Below, piece by piece: positions 8,201 to 15,880 of a stretch of 39,622 nucleotides of DNA; position 1 is the first letter of the stretch, and every line of letters starts with the position of its first letter. A model generated the notes under the pieces. That model worked only from the letters and a program-made list of their open reading frames with translations, ran no database searches and was not told the origin of the DNA. The position numbers and the translations under genes are program-made. The stretch is from Lachnospiraceae bacterium. Its GTDB lineage: Bacteria; Bacillota; Clostridia; Lachnospirales; Lachnospiraceae. The DNA lies in assembly GCA_017623295.1 (NCBI GenBank), contig JAGAPK010000037.1, positions 1 to 39,622 of the forward strand, in the 5' to 3' direction.

Positions 8201-10513
8201 TCAGACAGCTTCTATCTTTACCCTGCTGCCACCGCTTACATCCTTCGTTACCACAAGCTGTTTTTCAATTTTTTCCTGCAATTCTGTTACATGAGAAATA
8301 ATACCGACAAGCCGGTTTCCTTCTGCTAATCCCTGCAAGGCAGCTACTGCCTGTGCAAGTGCTTCTTCATCTAACGAACCAAATCCTTCATCCACAAACA
8401 TCGTATCCAGACAAATACCACCTGATGCTGCCTGAATTTCATCGGAAAGCCCAAGTGCCAATGACAAGGATGCCAGAAAAGCCTCTCCACCGGATAATGT
8501 TTTAACGCTTCGCATCGTGCCATTATAATGGTCAACTACATCCAACTCTAATCCACTCTGACTCTTCATATTCTGTGCCTGCTTTGCGCGTATCAATTCG
8601 TACTGGCCTCCGGACATTTGCATAAATCTGGTATTTGCACGTTTAATGATACGGTCAAAATAAGTCATCTGTACATAGGTTTCCAGCATAATTTTATCTT
8701 TTCCCGGAACAGTTCCATTCATGGTAGCCGCCAGTTCCTTCGTAAGACTCCATTTTTCTTCCACTTCCTGCATCCGCTTATTCTGTTTTATAATTGCCTG
8801 TATCATACGTGTATTCGTTGTTACCCGCAACTGAATCTGCTGTTGCTGCCCCAGAAGTTCTTTTCTTTCTTCCTCAAATGTCTGTTTTTTCTCCGATAGT
8901 TCTTCCACATTACAGGAAGCTGCTTCCTGTATCTGTTTCGAGAGTGTTTCTATCTGGTTCTGATATTTTTGACATTCTTTCTCTGCGTTTCTCCATGTCG
9001 TTTCTGCCTGTATCACTGCTCTCTTAGCTGATACAGTCGCCACTTCTGCTGCACGGCACTTTTCTTCTGCCTCTTGTTTATCGGCAAATGGCAATATCAG
9101 TTCTTCGGTCAGTTCCTCAGACAATGCTTTGTATTGCTCCTGCAAACTTTCAAGCTTACCCATAACAGCGCCTGCTGCCTCACTTGCAATTCTTGTTTTC
9201 TCATTTCCGGTCTCCCACGTTCTTTTGGCTTTCTCCACCTCATCTTTGGAAGGAGCACCATCTTTTCGCTGTGCCAAAAAAGGATGGTTGATAGAACCGC
9301 ATACCGGGCACTTTTCTCCCTCCTGCAGGTGTTGTGCCAATATTCCTGCCTGTTCGTCCAGATAAGACTGCTCCATACAGTCATACATTTCTTTATACTG
9401 ACGACTGATAAGCGATGCATCTTTATATGCTTCCTGTTTTTGTTCTACCTCTTTTTGCAGCTTTACAAGTTGTTCTTCCAGATTCTTTTTGAGTTCCAGT
9501 TTTTCCAGTATTCCTAACGTTTCCTGATAGAGTTGTTCTATCTTTTTCTGTTCTGCCTCTGCTTTCTGATGCACAGTCTGACTTTTTTCGAACTGTTCCT
9601 GCAATGCTTTTAACTGCGGTTCTTTTATCCCAAACTGCTTTTTCGCAAGTTGCAATTCTTCTTTTACTTTTTGCTGCTCTTTGATTTTTCCCACAATTTC
9701 ATTTATTTGAGCAAGTTCCTTCTCCAAAATTGTCTGCCGTTCTTCCAAACAGGACAACTGCTCTTTCTCAGATTCTATTTGCCGATTCACGGTATCTGCT
9801 ATCTCCGATATGGAAAGTATCTTCTGATTCTGCCGTATCTGTTCTATTTCCTCCGCAAACTCTTCTTTACAAAGAATTCCATCCATATACTGTGAAATAC
9901 TTTTATACAAATCTTCATATTCTGATTTCAAAGAATTCGCTTCGATTTTCAGCTTCTCCTGTAAAACCTGGTACTCTTTTGTATGAAAAATCTCCCTGAA
10001 GATCTTGCTCCGCTCTTCTGTTTTTGCAAACAGCAACTTCAAGAAGTCCCCCTGTGCTATCATGGCAATCTGCGTAAACTGATTTTTATCCAGACATAGT
10101 AATTCGGTCACTGCCTTCGTCACTTCCCGACTCTTGGTTACAATATGCCCATCCGGATAAATCAGCTCTGCCTCTGCCTTATTCGTTGTATAACCCTCTC
10201 CCTTTTTCAGTGGTCTTATATACTCAGGACTTCTTGTAATCTGATACGCTTTTTCACGGTAAGAAAAAGTCATTTTCACAAAGGTCGGGGTTTCCGGTTT
10301 CGCATACTTTGACCGAAACATGTCCGCCCCTCTATCATCCCCGCTGGCTTCTCCATACAAAGCAAAAACAATGGCATCAAAAATCGTTGTTTTCCCTGCC
10401 CCGGTATCTCCGGTAATCAGATAGAGCCCTTTTTTCCCTAATTTTGTAAAATCGATACATTCTTCTCCGGCATAGGGACCAAACGCGGATAGAGTCAAAT
10501 ACATTGGTCTCAT
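8201..10513 (-). CDS. sbcC: Exonuclease SbcCD, subunit C (SMC-like ATPase)
   Basis: This is the Rad50-type ATPase of the SbcCD nuclease, which opens hairpins and trims blocked DNA ends. Walker A is GDTGAGKTT (35-43), the zinc-hook CPVC is at 402-405, the ABC signature LSGGEAF at 673-679 and Walker B ends in MFVDEGFGSLDE (705-716). The arms on either side of the hook are rich in Glu, Lys and Gln, with strong coiled-coil character. At 770 residues it is clearly shorter than many SbcC proteins (about 1,000 or more), with the hook almost exactly central. The shortening is therefore in the coiled coil rather than a truncation. Its ATG overlaps the sbcD stop by 4 bases (ATGA), which indicates translational coupling. 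Confidence 0.94.
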   Translation of the reverse strand: MRPMYLTLSAFGPYAGEECIDFTKLGKKGLYLITGDTGAGKTTIFDAIVFALYGEASGDDRGADMFRSKYAKPETPTFVKMTFSYREKAYQITRSPEYIRPLKKGEGYTTNKAEAELIYPDGHIVTKSREVTKAVTELLCLDKNQFTQIAMIAQGDFLKLLFAKTEERSKIFREIFHTKEYQVLQEKLKIEANSLKSEYEDLYKSISQYMDGILCKEEFAEEIEQIRQNQKILSISEIADTVNRQIESEKEQLSCLEERQTILEKELAQINEIVGKIKEQQKVKEELQLAKKQFGIKEPQLKALQEQFEKSQTVHQKAEAEQKKIEQLYQETLGILEKLELKKNLEEQLVKLQKEVEQKQEAYKDASLISRQYKEMYDCMEQSYLDEQAGILAQHLQEGEKCPVCGSINHPFLAQRKDGAPSKDEVEKAKRTWETGNEKTRIASEAAGAVMGKLESLQEQYKALSEELTEELILPFADKQEAEEKCRAAEVATVSAKRAVIQAETTWRNAEKECQKYQNQIETLSKQIQEAASCNVEELSEKKQTFEEERKELLGQQQQIQLRVTTNTRMIQAIIKQNKRMQEVEEKWSLTKELAATMNGTVPGKDKIMLETYVQMTYFDRIIKRANTRFMQMSGGQYELIRAKQAQNMKSQSGLELDVVDHYNGTMRSVKTLSGGEAFLASLSLALGLSDEIQAASGGICLDTMFVDEGFGSLDEEALAQAVAALQGLAEGNRLVGIISHVTELQEKIEKQLVVTKDVSGGSRVKIEAV

Positions 10514-11652
10514 TCTTCATCCTCCCATACCTGTTTCACAAATTCTGCCAAAAGCTTTTCCTGCTTCGCTGACATCGGTTTATTATTTTGCAGCCAAAAA
10601 AGCTCTTTTGTTAAGTCTAACGGACTTTTCTCTTCTATCGCTTCTATACAAGCAATCTCTTGATTATTCCGTGTTCTGCAATTATCATATTCTAACTTCA
10701 TCAGATTCGGATAAATTACGCGCAATTTTCCCATTGCATCAAAAATATCATCTTCATCCGTCAGAGTGATATGTATATAATCCTGCGTGTTTGTATTCTC
10801 ATATAAACTACGGGCCGTCAATTCCTCATAAGTTCCTTTTAACCTGCGCATATCGCGCAATGGTTTTAGAGGCAGCAGCTTCCATTTTACGTTGCCTTTT
10901 TCTTCCAGTTCAATCAAAACCGCTGTTTTTTCATGATTGCATTCAGAAAAGGAATACTTAAGCGGAGTACCCGCATAGCGGATTGTTTCTTTGCCAATCC
11001 ACTGCGGACTATGAATGTGACCCAATGCTACATAATCGAATCCTTCAAATAAAGCTGCATCTACATTATCGATACCGCCTACCGATATTTCCTCCGAATC
11101 ACAGCGTGATGCTCCCGTCACAAACTGATGCGCTACTAATACATTCCGCTCTGTTTCTTCTAAATTCACATGTTCCATAACCACTTTCAGGGCATCCTGA
11201 TAGGAACTGATTTCCTCTGCTATCTCCGGGAAAGCATGCCTTACATGAATTGGCTTCACAAATGGCAACAGATAAATATGAACCGGTCCATGCACATCTT
11301 CTACGGTAATCCTTTCTACATCGCCCTGATAACCGGCTGCGAAATGCACGTTACTTCTTGAAAAAAGTTTAGAACCAAAGGACAAACGCTCTGCCGAATC
11401 ATGATTTCCGCTTACCAGAAAAACAGAAACACCTTTTCCTGCTATCTTCGATAAAAAATCATCAAATAGCAGTACCGCTTCCGCAGATGGTACTGTTTTG
11501 TCATAGATATCACCAGCAAGCAGGACTCCGTCAATCTGCTCCGTTTCCAATATATCTAATATTTGTCCCAAAATATATTTCTGATCTTCCAGCATGGAAA
11601 ATTCATATACTCTTTTCCCTAAATGAAGGTCTGCCAAATGCAGCAATTTCAT
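10510..11652 (-). CDS. sbcD: Exonuclease SbcCD, subunit D (metallophosphoesterase)
   Basis: This is the Mre11-type nuclease subunit that works with SbcC in DNA repair and replication-fork maintenance. The 380-residue protein starts MKLLHLADLHLGK and carries the phosphoesterase motifs in order: D8/H10 in DLHLG, D48 in GDIYD, GNHD at 82-85, and the later histidines in VAHQFV and ALGHIHSPQ. The ATG at 11652 follows an AAAAGGAGAA ribosome site. That site lies immediately downstream of the T-tract of a strong terminator, so the gene has almost no untranslated leader of its own and no obvious promoter. It overlaps sbcC by 4 bases. Confidence 0.95.
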   Translation of the reverse strand: MKLLHLADLHLGKRVYEFSMLEDQKYILGQILDILETEQIDGVLLAGDIYDKTVPSAEAVLLFDDFLSKIAGKGVSVFLVSGNHDSAERLSFGSKLFSRSNVHFAAGYQGDVERITVEDVHGPVHIYLLPFVKPIHVRHAFPEIAEEISSYQDALKVVMEHVNLEETERNVLVAHQFVTGASRCDSEEISVGGIDNVDAALFEGFDYVALGHIHSPQWIGKETIRYAGTPLKYSFSECNHEKTAVLIELEEKGNVKWKLLPLKPLRDMRRLKGTYEELTARSLYENTNTQDYIHITLTDEDDIFDAMGKLRVIYPNLMKLEYDNCRTRNNQEIACIEAIEEKSPLDLTKELFWLQNNKPMSAKQEKLLAEFVKQVWEDEE

Positions 11653-11676
11653 ATTTCAAATTCTCCTTTTAAAAAA

Positions 11677-11703
11677 CATCCTCAAACGTTCTGTCTGAGG
11701 ATG
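11677..11703 (-). terminator. Intrinsic terminator after the HPr-like gene
   Basis: On the minus strand CATCCTCAGAC pairs with GTTTGAGGATG (11 pairs, one G-U) around an AGAAC loop, and TTTTTT follows directly. This is a textbook rho-independent terminator. It ends the HPr-like transcript and stands about 15 bases before the sbcD ribosome site. Confidence 0.88.
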
Positions 11704-11746
11704 TCCATGAAAATTTACCGACTATTTTTACTAACGTATTTTGGCT

Positions 11747-11980
11747 TTACGCAAGATACGGAGCAATCGCTTTCTCAATCTCTGAAATCTTTTCGTTGGA
11801 TTCTAAAATTCTGAATTCAACCGTTCTGGATAAATCCATAGAAAAGATCCCCATAATGGATTTTGCATCGACCACATATCTTCCAGATACCAAATCAAAA
11901 TATCCGTCAATGCTGTTGATAACTGATACAAAACCTTTGACTTTCTCAATCGAGTCCAACTTCAATGTGTAATTTTTCAT
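11747..11980 (-). CDS. HPr-like protein lacking the phosphocarrier histidine
   Basis: This 77-residue protein has the PTS HPr fold signature. The regulatory-serine segment is well kept: AKSIMGIFSMDLS, with Ser41 matching Ser46 of Bacillus HPr. The segment that should read GIHARPA is instead around residues 8-17, LDSIEKVKGF, with no histidine and no neighbouring arginine. It therefore cannot accept a phosphate from enzyme I in the usual way. It may act as a Ser-phosphorylated effector or simply as a fold relative; this is an inference from the missing residue. It starts at 11980 behind TGAGGGA and is followed by a strong terminator. A small ORF overlaps its start, and a TGTACA-rich promoter precedes it. 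Confidence 0.82.
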   Translation of the reverse strand: MKNYTLKLDSIEKVKGFVSVINSIDGYFDLVSGRYVVDAKSIMGIFSMDLSRTVEFRILESNEKISEIEKAIAPYLA

Positions 11981-12017
11981 AGTCCCTCACATTCTGCCAC
12001 ACACGGCTTCGTTTCAT
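11946..12017 (-). CDS. Possible 23-residue upstream peptide overlapping the HPr-like start
   Basis: An ATG at 12017 has AAGGGG 5 bases upstream, a better site than that of the HPr-like gene itself. It opens a 23-codon frame, MKRSRVWQNVRDYEKLHIEV and three more residues, ending in TGA at 11946. It overlaps the first 35 bases of the HPr-like gene in another frame. The peptide is basic and resembles nothing I know. It could couple or modulate translation of the downstream gene, or it could be chance. Confidence 0.35.
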   Translation of the reverse strand: MKRSRVWQNVRDYEKLHIEVGLD

Positions 12018-12057
12018 TTTATCCCCTTATTTACTCCGTTCTACATGCTAACAAATT

Positions 12058-12100
12058 TTTATAACTTTGTACAGTTTTTTTGTACAAAGTTTTTTGTACA
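12058..12100 (-). promoter_or_regulatory. TGTACA-rich promoter/operator of the HPr-like gene
   Basis: On the minus strand TTGTAC (12087-12082) and TATAAA (12063-12058) are 18 bases apart, a fair promoter. Three copies of the palindrome TGTACA lie at 12095-12100, 12081-12086 and 12068-12073. The two inner copies form a perfect ten-base inverted repeat, ACTTTGTACA/TGTACAAAGT, with a seven-base loop. On the minus strand no T-tract follows the repeat, so an operator is more likely than a terminator for the gene upstream at 12108-13154. Confidence 0.5.
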
Positions 12101-12107
12101 GTCTAAA

Positions 12108-13154
12108 TTAAACTAATTGCTCATAAATCCTTTCTAACACGCTGCTCTCCAAAGATGCTTCGTTCAAAATCGTATAACGTTCTTTTCTGGTCGCAGATGC
12201 TTTCTGCCATGCATCTACAAAGATTTCTTTTGTAATTCCCCAGTTCATAGGATTTACGTTGATTTCATATGCTTCTAACGTTTCCCGCAGACGAATCACA
12301 TTTCTTCCTTGTAAAATGCAACTGACTACACTTCCAAGCGCAACTGCCATACCATGTTGTATTTTGATATCCGGATAATTCTCTTCCAAAGAATGTGCAA
12401 ACAAATGCTCCGAACCACTGCTTGGTCTGGAGTTTCCTGCAATTTCCATTGCAAGTCCGCCCATAACAAGTGCCTGTGTTAGTATTTTAATAAATTCCTT
12501 ACTCTTTAAAGATTTCTCATCATTATAGAAAATAGAGGTCAGTGCCATATCAGAAATCATATAGGCAAAATCATCTACCCTTTTTCCATGATGGGATGCA
12601 TCCAGCTTCCAGTCGTACAACGCAGTATATTTACTAATTGTATCACCAATACCGGATTTTAGCTGCATTATCGGCGCCCCCATAATAACATTGACATCCA
12701 CAACAATTCCGGTTGGGATTTTACACCCCAATGTTTTACGGGTAACTTTGTCTATATCCAGAACTGCTACGGGTGATGCCAGACTGTCATTGCTTAATGT
12801 GGTCGGCAGACAGATATATGGTACTTTACCAACAAATCCGGCATATTTAGCTACATCAAGTACCTTACCGCCGCCAAATCCTATAATCGACTGAAAACCC
12901 TGTGCACAAATCACTCTTGCAAGTTCCATCGCCTGGTCAAAGGAATTTTCTTCAATTAAAAACAATTCACTCTGAGGCAAATCTTTTTTTATTTCTTCCA
13001 GATATTTTCCCATAATATCCTGCAAAGCAGGTTCAGTCACAACCATTACCTTCTGCTCTGCAATTCCCGGAATACACTCTACAAGCACCTCATCCAGATG
13101 CTCATAAATTCCTTCTTCAATAATCAGACAATATGGTAAACTAAACTGGTTCAT
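12108..13154 (-). CDS. Iron-containing alcohol dehydrogenase, sn-glycerol-1-phosphate dehydrogenase-like
   Basis: This 348-residue NAD(P)-dependent metal dehydrogenase belongs to the Fe-ADH_2 (AraM/EgsA/GldA) group. The nucleotide-binding stretch is GFGGGKVLDVAKYAG (92-106), and the family segment LPTTLSNDSLASPVAV follows at 116-131. Metal ligands are visible as D171 in GIGDTISK, H250 in GSEHLFAH and H267 in IQHGMA. SNDSLASP favours the glycerol-1-phosphate dehydrogenase branch over glycerol dehydrogenase, so the likely reaction is reduction of dihydroxyacetone phosphate to sn-glycerol-1-phosphate. This is not certain. It has GGAAAGGGG upstream and lies 21 bases after a ZIP metal transporter that could feed its cofactor (inference). 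Confidence 0.82.
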   Translation of the reverse strand: MNQFSLPYCLIIEEGIYEHLDEVLVECIPGIAEQKVMVVTEPALQDIMGKYLEEIKKDLPQSELFLIEENSFDQAMELARVICAQGFQSIIGFGGGKVLDVAKYAGFVGKVPYICLPTTLSNDSLASPVAVLDIDKVTRKTLGCKIPTGIVVDVNVIMGAPIMQLKSGIGDTISKYTALYDWKLDASHHGKRVDDFAYMISDMALTSIFYNDEKSLKSKEFIKILTQALVMGGLAMEIAGNSRPSSGSEHLFAHSLEENYPDIKIQHGMAVALGSVVSCILQGRNVIRLRETLEAYEINVNPMNWGITKEIFVDAWQKASATRKERYTILNEASLESSVLERIYEQLV

Positions 13155-13175
13155 CTACTTTGTACCCCTTTCCGG

Positions 13176-13955
13176 CTATCCCAAAGCTACATCCAAAATC
13201 ATCATAATCAAAAATCCTGCGGCAAATCCTAAGGTTGCCCCATCGGAATCACCTTCTCTGGAAGCCTCCGGAATTAATTCCTCTACGACTACAAACATCA
13301 TGGCACCGGCCGCAAATGCCAGTAAAAACGGCAATGCTTTCTCAATAGCACCGGTCACTAAAATCGTAAGAAACGCTCCGATTGGTTCCACGATACCAGA
13401 CATAATGCCATAAGTAAAGGCTTTCTTCTTGCCTGCTCCGCTACTTTTCATCGGCATGGAAATAATAGCCCCTTCAGGAAAGTTCTGAATGGCAATACCG
13501 ATTGCCAGCGCGAACGCACCTGCAACGGTAATTTCCTGACTTTCCGATAGAAGTCCCGCAAATACAACACCAACTGCCATACCTTCCGGAATGTTGTGAA
13601 GTGTTACCGCAAGGGCAAGCATTGCACTTTTACCAAGTCCGCTTTTCATACCTTCCGGTTTATCCTCGCCAAGATGCAGATGAGGAATCAACTTATCCAG
13701 TCCATATAAGAAAAGGATTCCCACCGCGAAACCGACGGCAGCCGGGACAAAAGCAAATTTTCCATATCCTTCTGCCATCTCAATTGATGGAATTAACAGT
13801 GACCACACAGATGCTGCCACCATGACTCCGGAAGCAAAACCCAGCAATACCTTTTCCAGAAGTGCATTCATGCTGTTTTTCATAAACAGCACACAGGAAG
13901 CTCCTGCTGCTGTTCCAAGAAATGGAATCATAATTCCAAGCATAACACTATTCAT
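13176..13955 (-). CDS. ZIP-family divalent metal transporter
   Basis: This 259-residue membrane protein has about eight hydrophobic segments, expected to import zinc, iron or related divalent cations. The transport site is visible as HNIPEG (H120, N121, P123, E124) in the fourth segment and QNFPEG (Q157, N158, E161) in the fifth. A histidine-bearing loop, HLHLG, lies at 92-96, and VEELIPEA is near the end. In the fifth segment Gln takes the position that is often His, as seen in the ZupT-like GufA branch. It sits between the GH13 gene (29 bases upstream) and the dehydrogenase gene (21 bases downstream) in one minus-strand series. Metal specificity cannot be read from sequence. Confidence 0.9.
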   Translation of the reverse strand: MNSVMLGIMIPFLGTAAGASCVLFMKNSMNALLEKVLLGFASGVMVAASVWSLLIPSIEMAEGYGKFAFVPAAVGFAVGILFLYGLDKLIPHLHLGEDKPEGMKSGLGKSAMLALAVTLHNIPEGMAVGVVFAGLLSESQEITVAGAFALAIGIAIQNFPEGAIISMPMKSSGAGKKKAFTYGIMSGIVEPIGAFLTILVTGAIEKALPFLLAFAAGAMMFVVVEELIPEASREGDSDGATLGFAAGFLIMMILDVALG

Positions 13956-13984
13956 CTACTACTTTCTCCTTTTATGCTTCTTTT

Positions 13985-15748
13985 TTATGATTTACAAATT
14001 TTACGGATTAAAATACCGTTTCGAAGCAGTGTACTGTCAATGTAATGTCTTGAGAAAAGAATTTCTCCTTCTCTTGCTATTTCTATATCTTCTTCCTCGC
14101 AGTTAATAATAACCTCTACATAATTATCTACCCAACCGATTTTATTAAATTCAATGACTCTTGGTTTATTAATTTTATTCGGGAAATGGAAATTTCTGTC
14201 ACGCAAAAGAGGTTCTTCCTTACGAAGTCGAAGTAATGTCCGAATAATTTCCATACGCTCTGCATATACACCTGCTTCAATCTCTTCCCAAGGCATACAA
14301 CGTCTGCAATCCGGATCGTGTCCACCTTCCATCGCAATTTCCGTTCCATAATAGATACACGGACTACCCGGCATTGTAAACAAAACAGCTAACTGCTGGA
14401 AATATTCATCCAGGTTTCTAACATCAGAACGCAATCGTTTTGTATCATGGGAATCCAGCAAATTAAATAATACATCATTTGTCTGCTGCATATAACCAGT
14501 ATAGCATCGATTGATTGTATATTCAAAATCTTCGTTTGTCAGACTCTTGTCAATCCAGAAATCCTTGATACTTTCACCAAGCGGATAGTTCATAACGGCA
14601 TCAAATTCATCGCCTCGCAGCCAAGGCATCGCATCATGCCAGATTTCACCCAAAATATAGATATCCGGTTTAATGGCTTTTAAACGCATACGAAGTTCTT
14701 TACAGAATACATGAGAAATTTCATTCGCCACATCCAGACGAATACCATCTACATCATATACTTTTACCCAGTTCTCGCATACGCCAAGAAGATATTCCCT
14801 TACTTTCGGATTGTTTGTATTTAACTTCGGCATCTCATCAAAAAATGCAAACGTATAATATTGCTTCTCTCTGGCGCGACTGACACCCTCTCTAAAAGGC
14901 CATTCATTTACCATAAACCAATCCCAATATTCTGACTCAGGGCCTTTGGCTCTCACATCCTGCCAGGGTGCAAATCCTTCTCCGGTATGATTAAACACAC
15001 CATCTAACATAATACGGATTCCCCTCGCGTGTGCTTCATGCACCAGAGTCTTCATGGTTTCTTCCGTTCCAAAATGAGGGTCTATTTTCTGATAGTCCGT
15101 CGTATCATATTTATGAGAAGTCGGTGATTCATTGATTGGTGTTAAATATAATCCAGATACACCAAGTTCCTTCAGATACTCCAATTTATTGATGATTCCT
15201 TGTAAATCTCCACCGAAAAATTCCTCATTTTTAACGGAGCCTTTGTTTCTCCAAGGCAATGTACCCTCCGGATTTAAGGAAGCATCCCCATTACAAAATC
15301 TCTCCGGAAAAATCTGATACCAGATTGTTTCATTTACCCATGCTGGTGTTACCGGAATATCTGCCGGGTTCATCCAAGGAAATACGAAACACTGTCTGCT
15401 TCGTCCCTCTAACTGCATCTGCGCTTCAGATACAAAACCATCTTCAAAATAAAACCATCTTTCATTTTCTGTCTGTAACTCAAAATAATATTTTAATCGT
15501 TTGTATGGTGGTTCTATCGTTGTTGTCCACCACAACTGATTTTTCAGTCTTTTCTTAAACGGAATATTAATGGCATCACCTGTCCATGTCTCTCCTCCGC
15601 CCAGAATACCTGCCTGAAACGGATCGCCTTGAATAATATTTACATATTTAACATCATACCCCGTTTTGATGTTGATTATTAACTTGTTCTCATCCAGTGG
15701 ATAACAATAATTATCATTGGCTCTGTGATATACTGCATTAAAATCCAT
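13985..15748 (-). CDS. GH13 alpha-glycosidase (cyclomaltodextrinase/neopullulanase type)
   Basis: This is a 587-residue cytoplasmic enzyme (no signal peptide) for hydrolysing maltodextrins, cyclodextrins or pullulan fragments. Residues 1-130 resemble the CBM34-type N-domain of this subfamily. The TIM barrel starts at WYQIFPERFCNGD (143-155). Conserved regions are DGVFNHTGEG (249-258), DGIRLDVANE with nucleophile D339, ILGEIWHD with acid/base E368 and LLDSHDT with D435. The combination of the N-domain and the ERF-NGD segment points to the neopullulanase/maltogenic amylase group. It has a good GGAGG site, and a promoter plus a LacI-type operator directly in front. It begins a series leading into the ZIP transporter gene. 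Confidence 0.92.
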   Translation of the reverse strand: MDFNAVYHRANDNYCYPLDENKLIINIKTGYDVKYVNIIQGDPFQAGILGGGETWTGDAINIPFKKRLKNQLWWTTTIEPPYKRLKYYFELQTENERWFYFEDGFVSEAQMQLEGRSRQCFVFPWMNPADIPVTPAWVNETIWYQIFPERFCNGDASLNPEGTLPWRNKGSVKNEEFFGGDLQGIINKLEYLKELGVSGLYLTPINESPTSHKYDTTDYQKIDPHFGTEETMKTLVHEAHARGIRIMLDGVFNHTGEGFAPWQDVRAKGPESEYWDWFMVNEWPFREGVSRAREKQYYTFAFFDEMPKLNTNNPKVREYLLGVCENWVKVYDVDGIRLDVANEISHVFCKELRMRLKAIKPDIYILGEIWHDAMPWLRGDEFDAVMNYPLGESIKDFWIDKSLTNEDFEYTINRCYTGYMQQTNDVLFNLLDSHDTKRLRSDVRNLDEYFQQLAVLFTMPGSPCIYYGTEIAMEGGHDPDCRRCMPWEEIEAGVYAERMEIIRTLLRLRKEEPLLRDRNFHFPNKINKPRVIEFNKIGWVDNYVEVIINCEEEDIEIAREGEILFSRHYIDSTLLRNGILIRKICKS

Positions 15749-15768
15749 ATTCGTAACCTCCCATATTC

Positions 15769-15782
15769 GGAAAACGTTTTCC
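15769..15782. promoter_or_regulatory. LacI/GalR-family operator before the GH13 gene
   Basis: GGAAAACGTTTTCC is a perfect 14-base palindrome with the central CG that LacI-family repressors recognise. It lacks the TG...CA ends of a CcpA cre site. It lies 20 bases upstream of the GH13 start codon and a few bases downstream of the predicted transcription start, a typical place for repression by a maltose/maltodextrin regulator. No LacI-family gene is in the window. Confidence 0.75.
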
Positions 15783-15792
15783 TTCTAAGAAA

Positions 15793-15821
15793 ATAATAAT
15801 ACAGATATCACAAAAATGCAA
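15793..15821 (-). promoter_or_regulatory. Promoter of the GH13 gene
   Basis: On the minus strand TTGCAT (15821-15816) and TATTAT (15798-15793) are 17 bases apart. The expected start near 15786 falls just ahead of the palindrome at 15769-15782. The spacer overlaps the downstream arm of the feoB terminator-like hairpin, so transcription leaving feoB crosses this promoter. Confidence 0.55.
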
Positions 15822-15863
15822 GGAGAAATCTTACTCTCTATAAACATTCTATGATATCTGTAT
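15799..15863 (-). terminator. Long inverted repeat, probable feoAB terminator
   Basis: ATACAGATATCA and TGATATCTGTAT form a perfect 12-base inverted repeat with a 41-base loop, 18 bases after the feoB stop. On the minus strand TATTATTTTC follows, a modest U-rich tract. The loop is long for a terminator, and an AGAGA/TCTCT inner stem may shorten it. A regulatory role is the alternative. Confidence 0.5.
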
Positions 15864-15880
15864 CCTTATGTTCCTATCTT

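Noticed and set aside
11946-12107. The TGTACA inverted repeat as a terminator for the dehydrogenase gene
   Set aside because: On the minus strand no T-run follows the stem. The only T-run is on the plus strand, where no gene ends. Its position over a promoter favours an operator.
15769-15782. CcpA cre site before the GH13 gene
   Set aside because: The palindrome lacks the TG and CA ends of the cre consensus and is perfectly symmetric, which fits a dedicated LacI-family repressor better.
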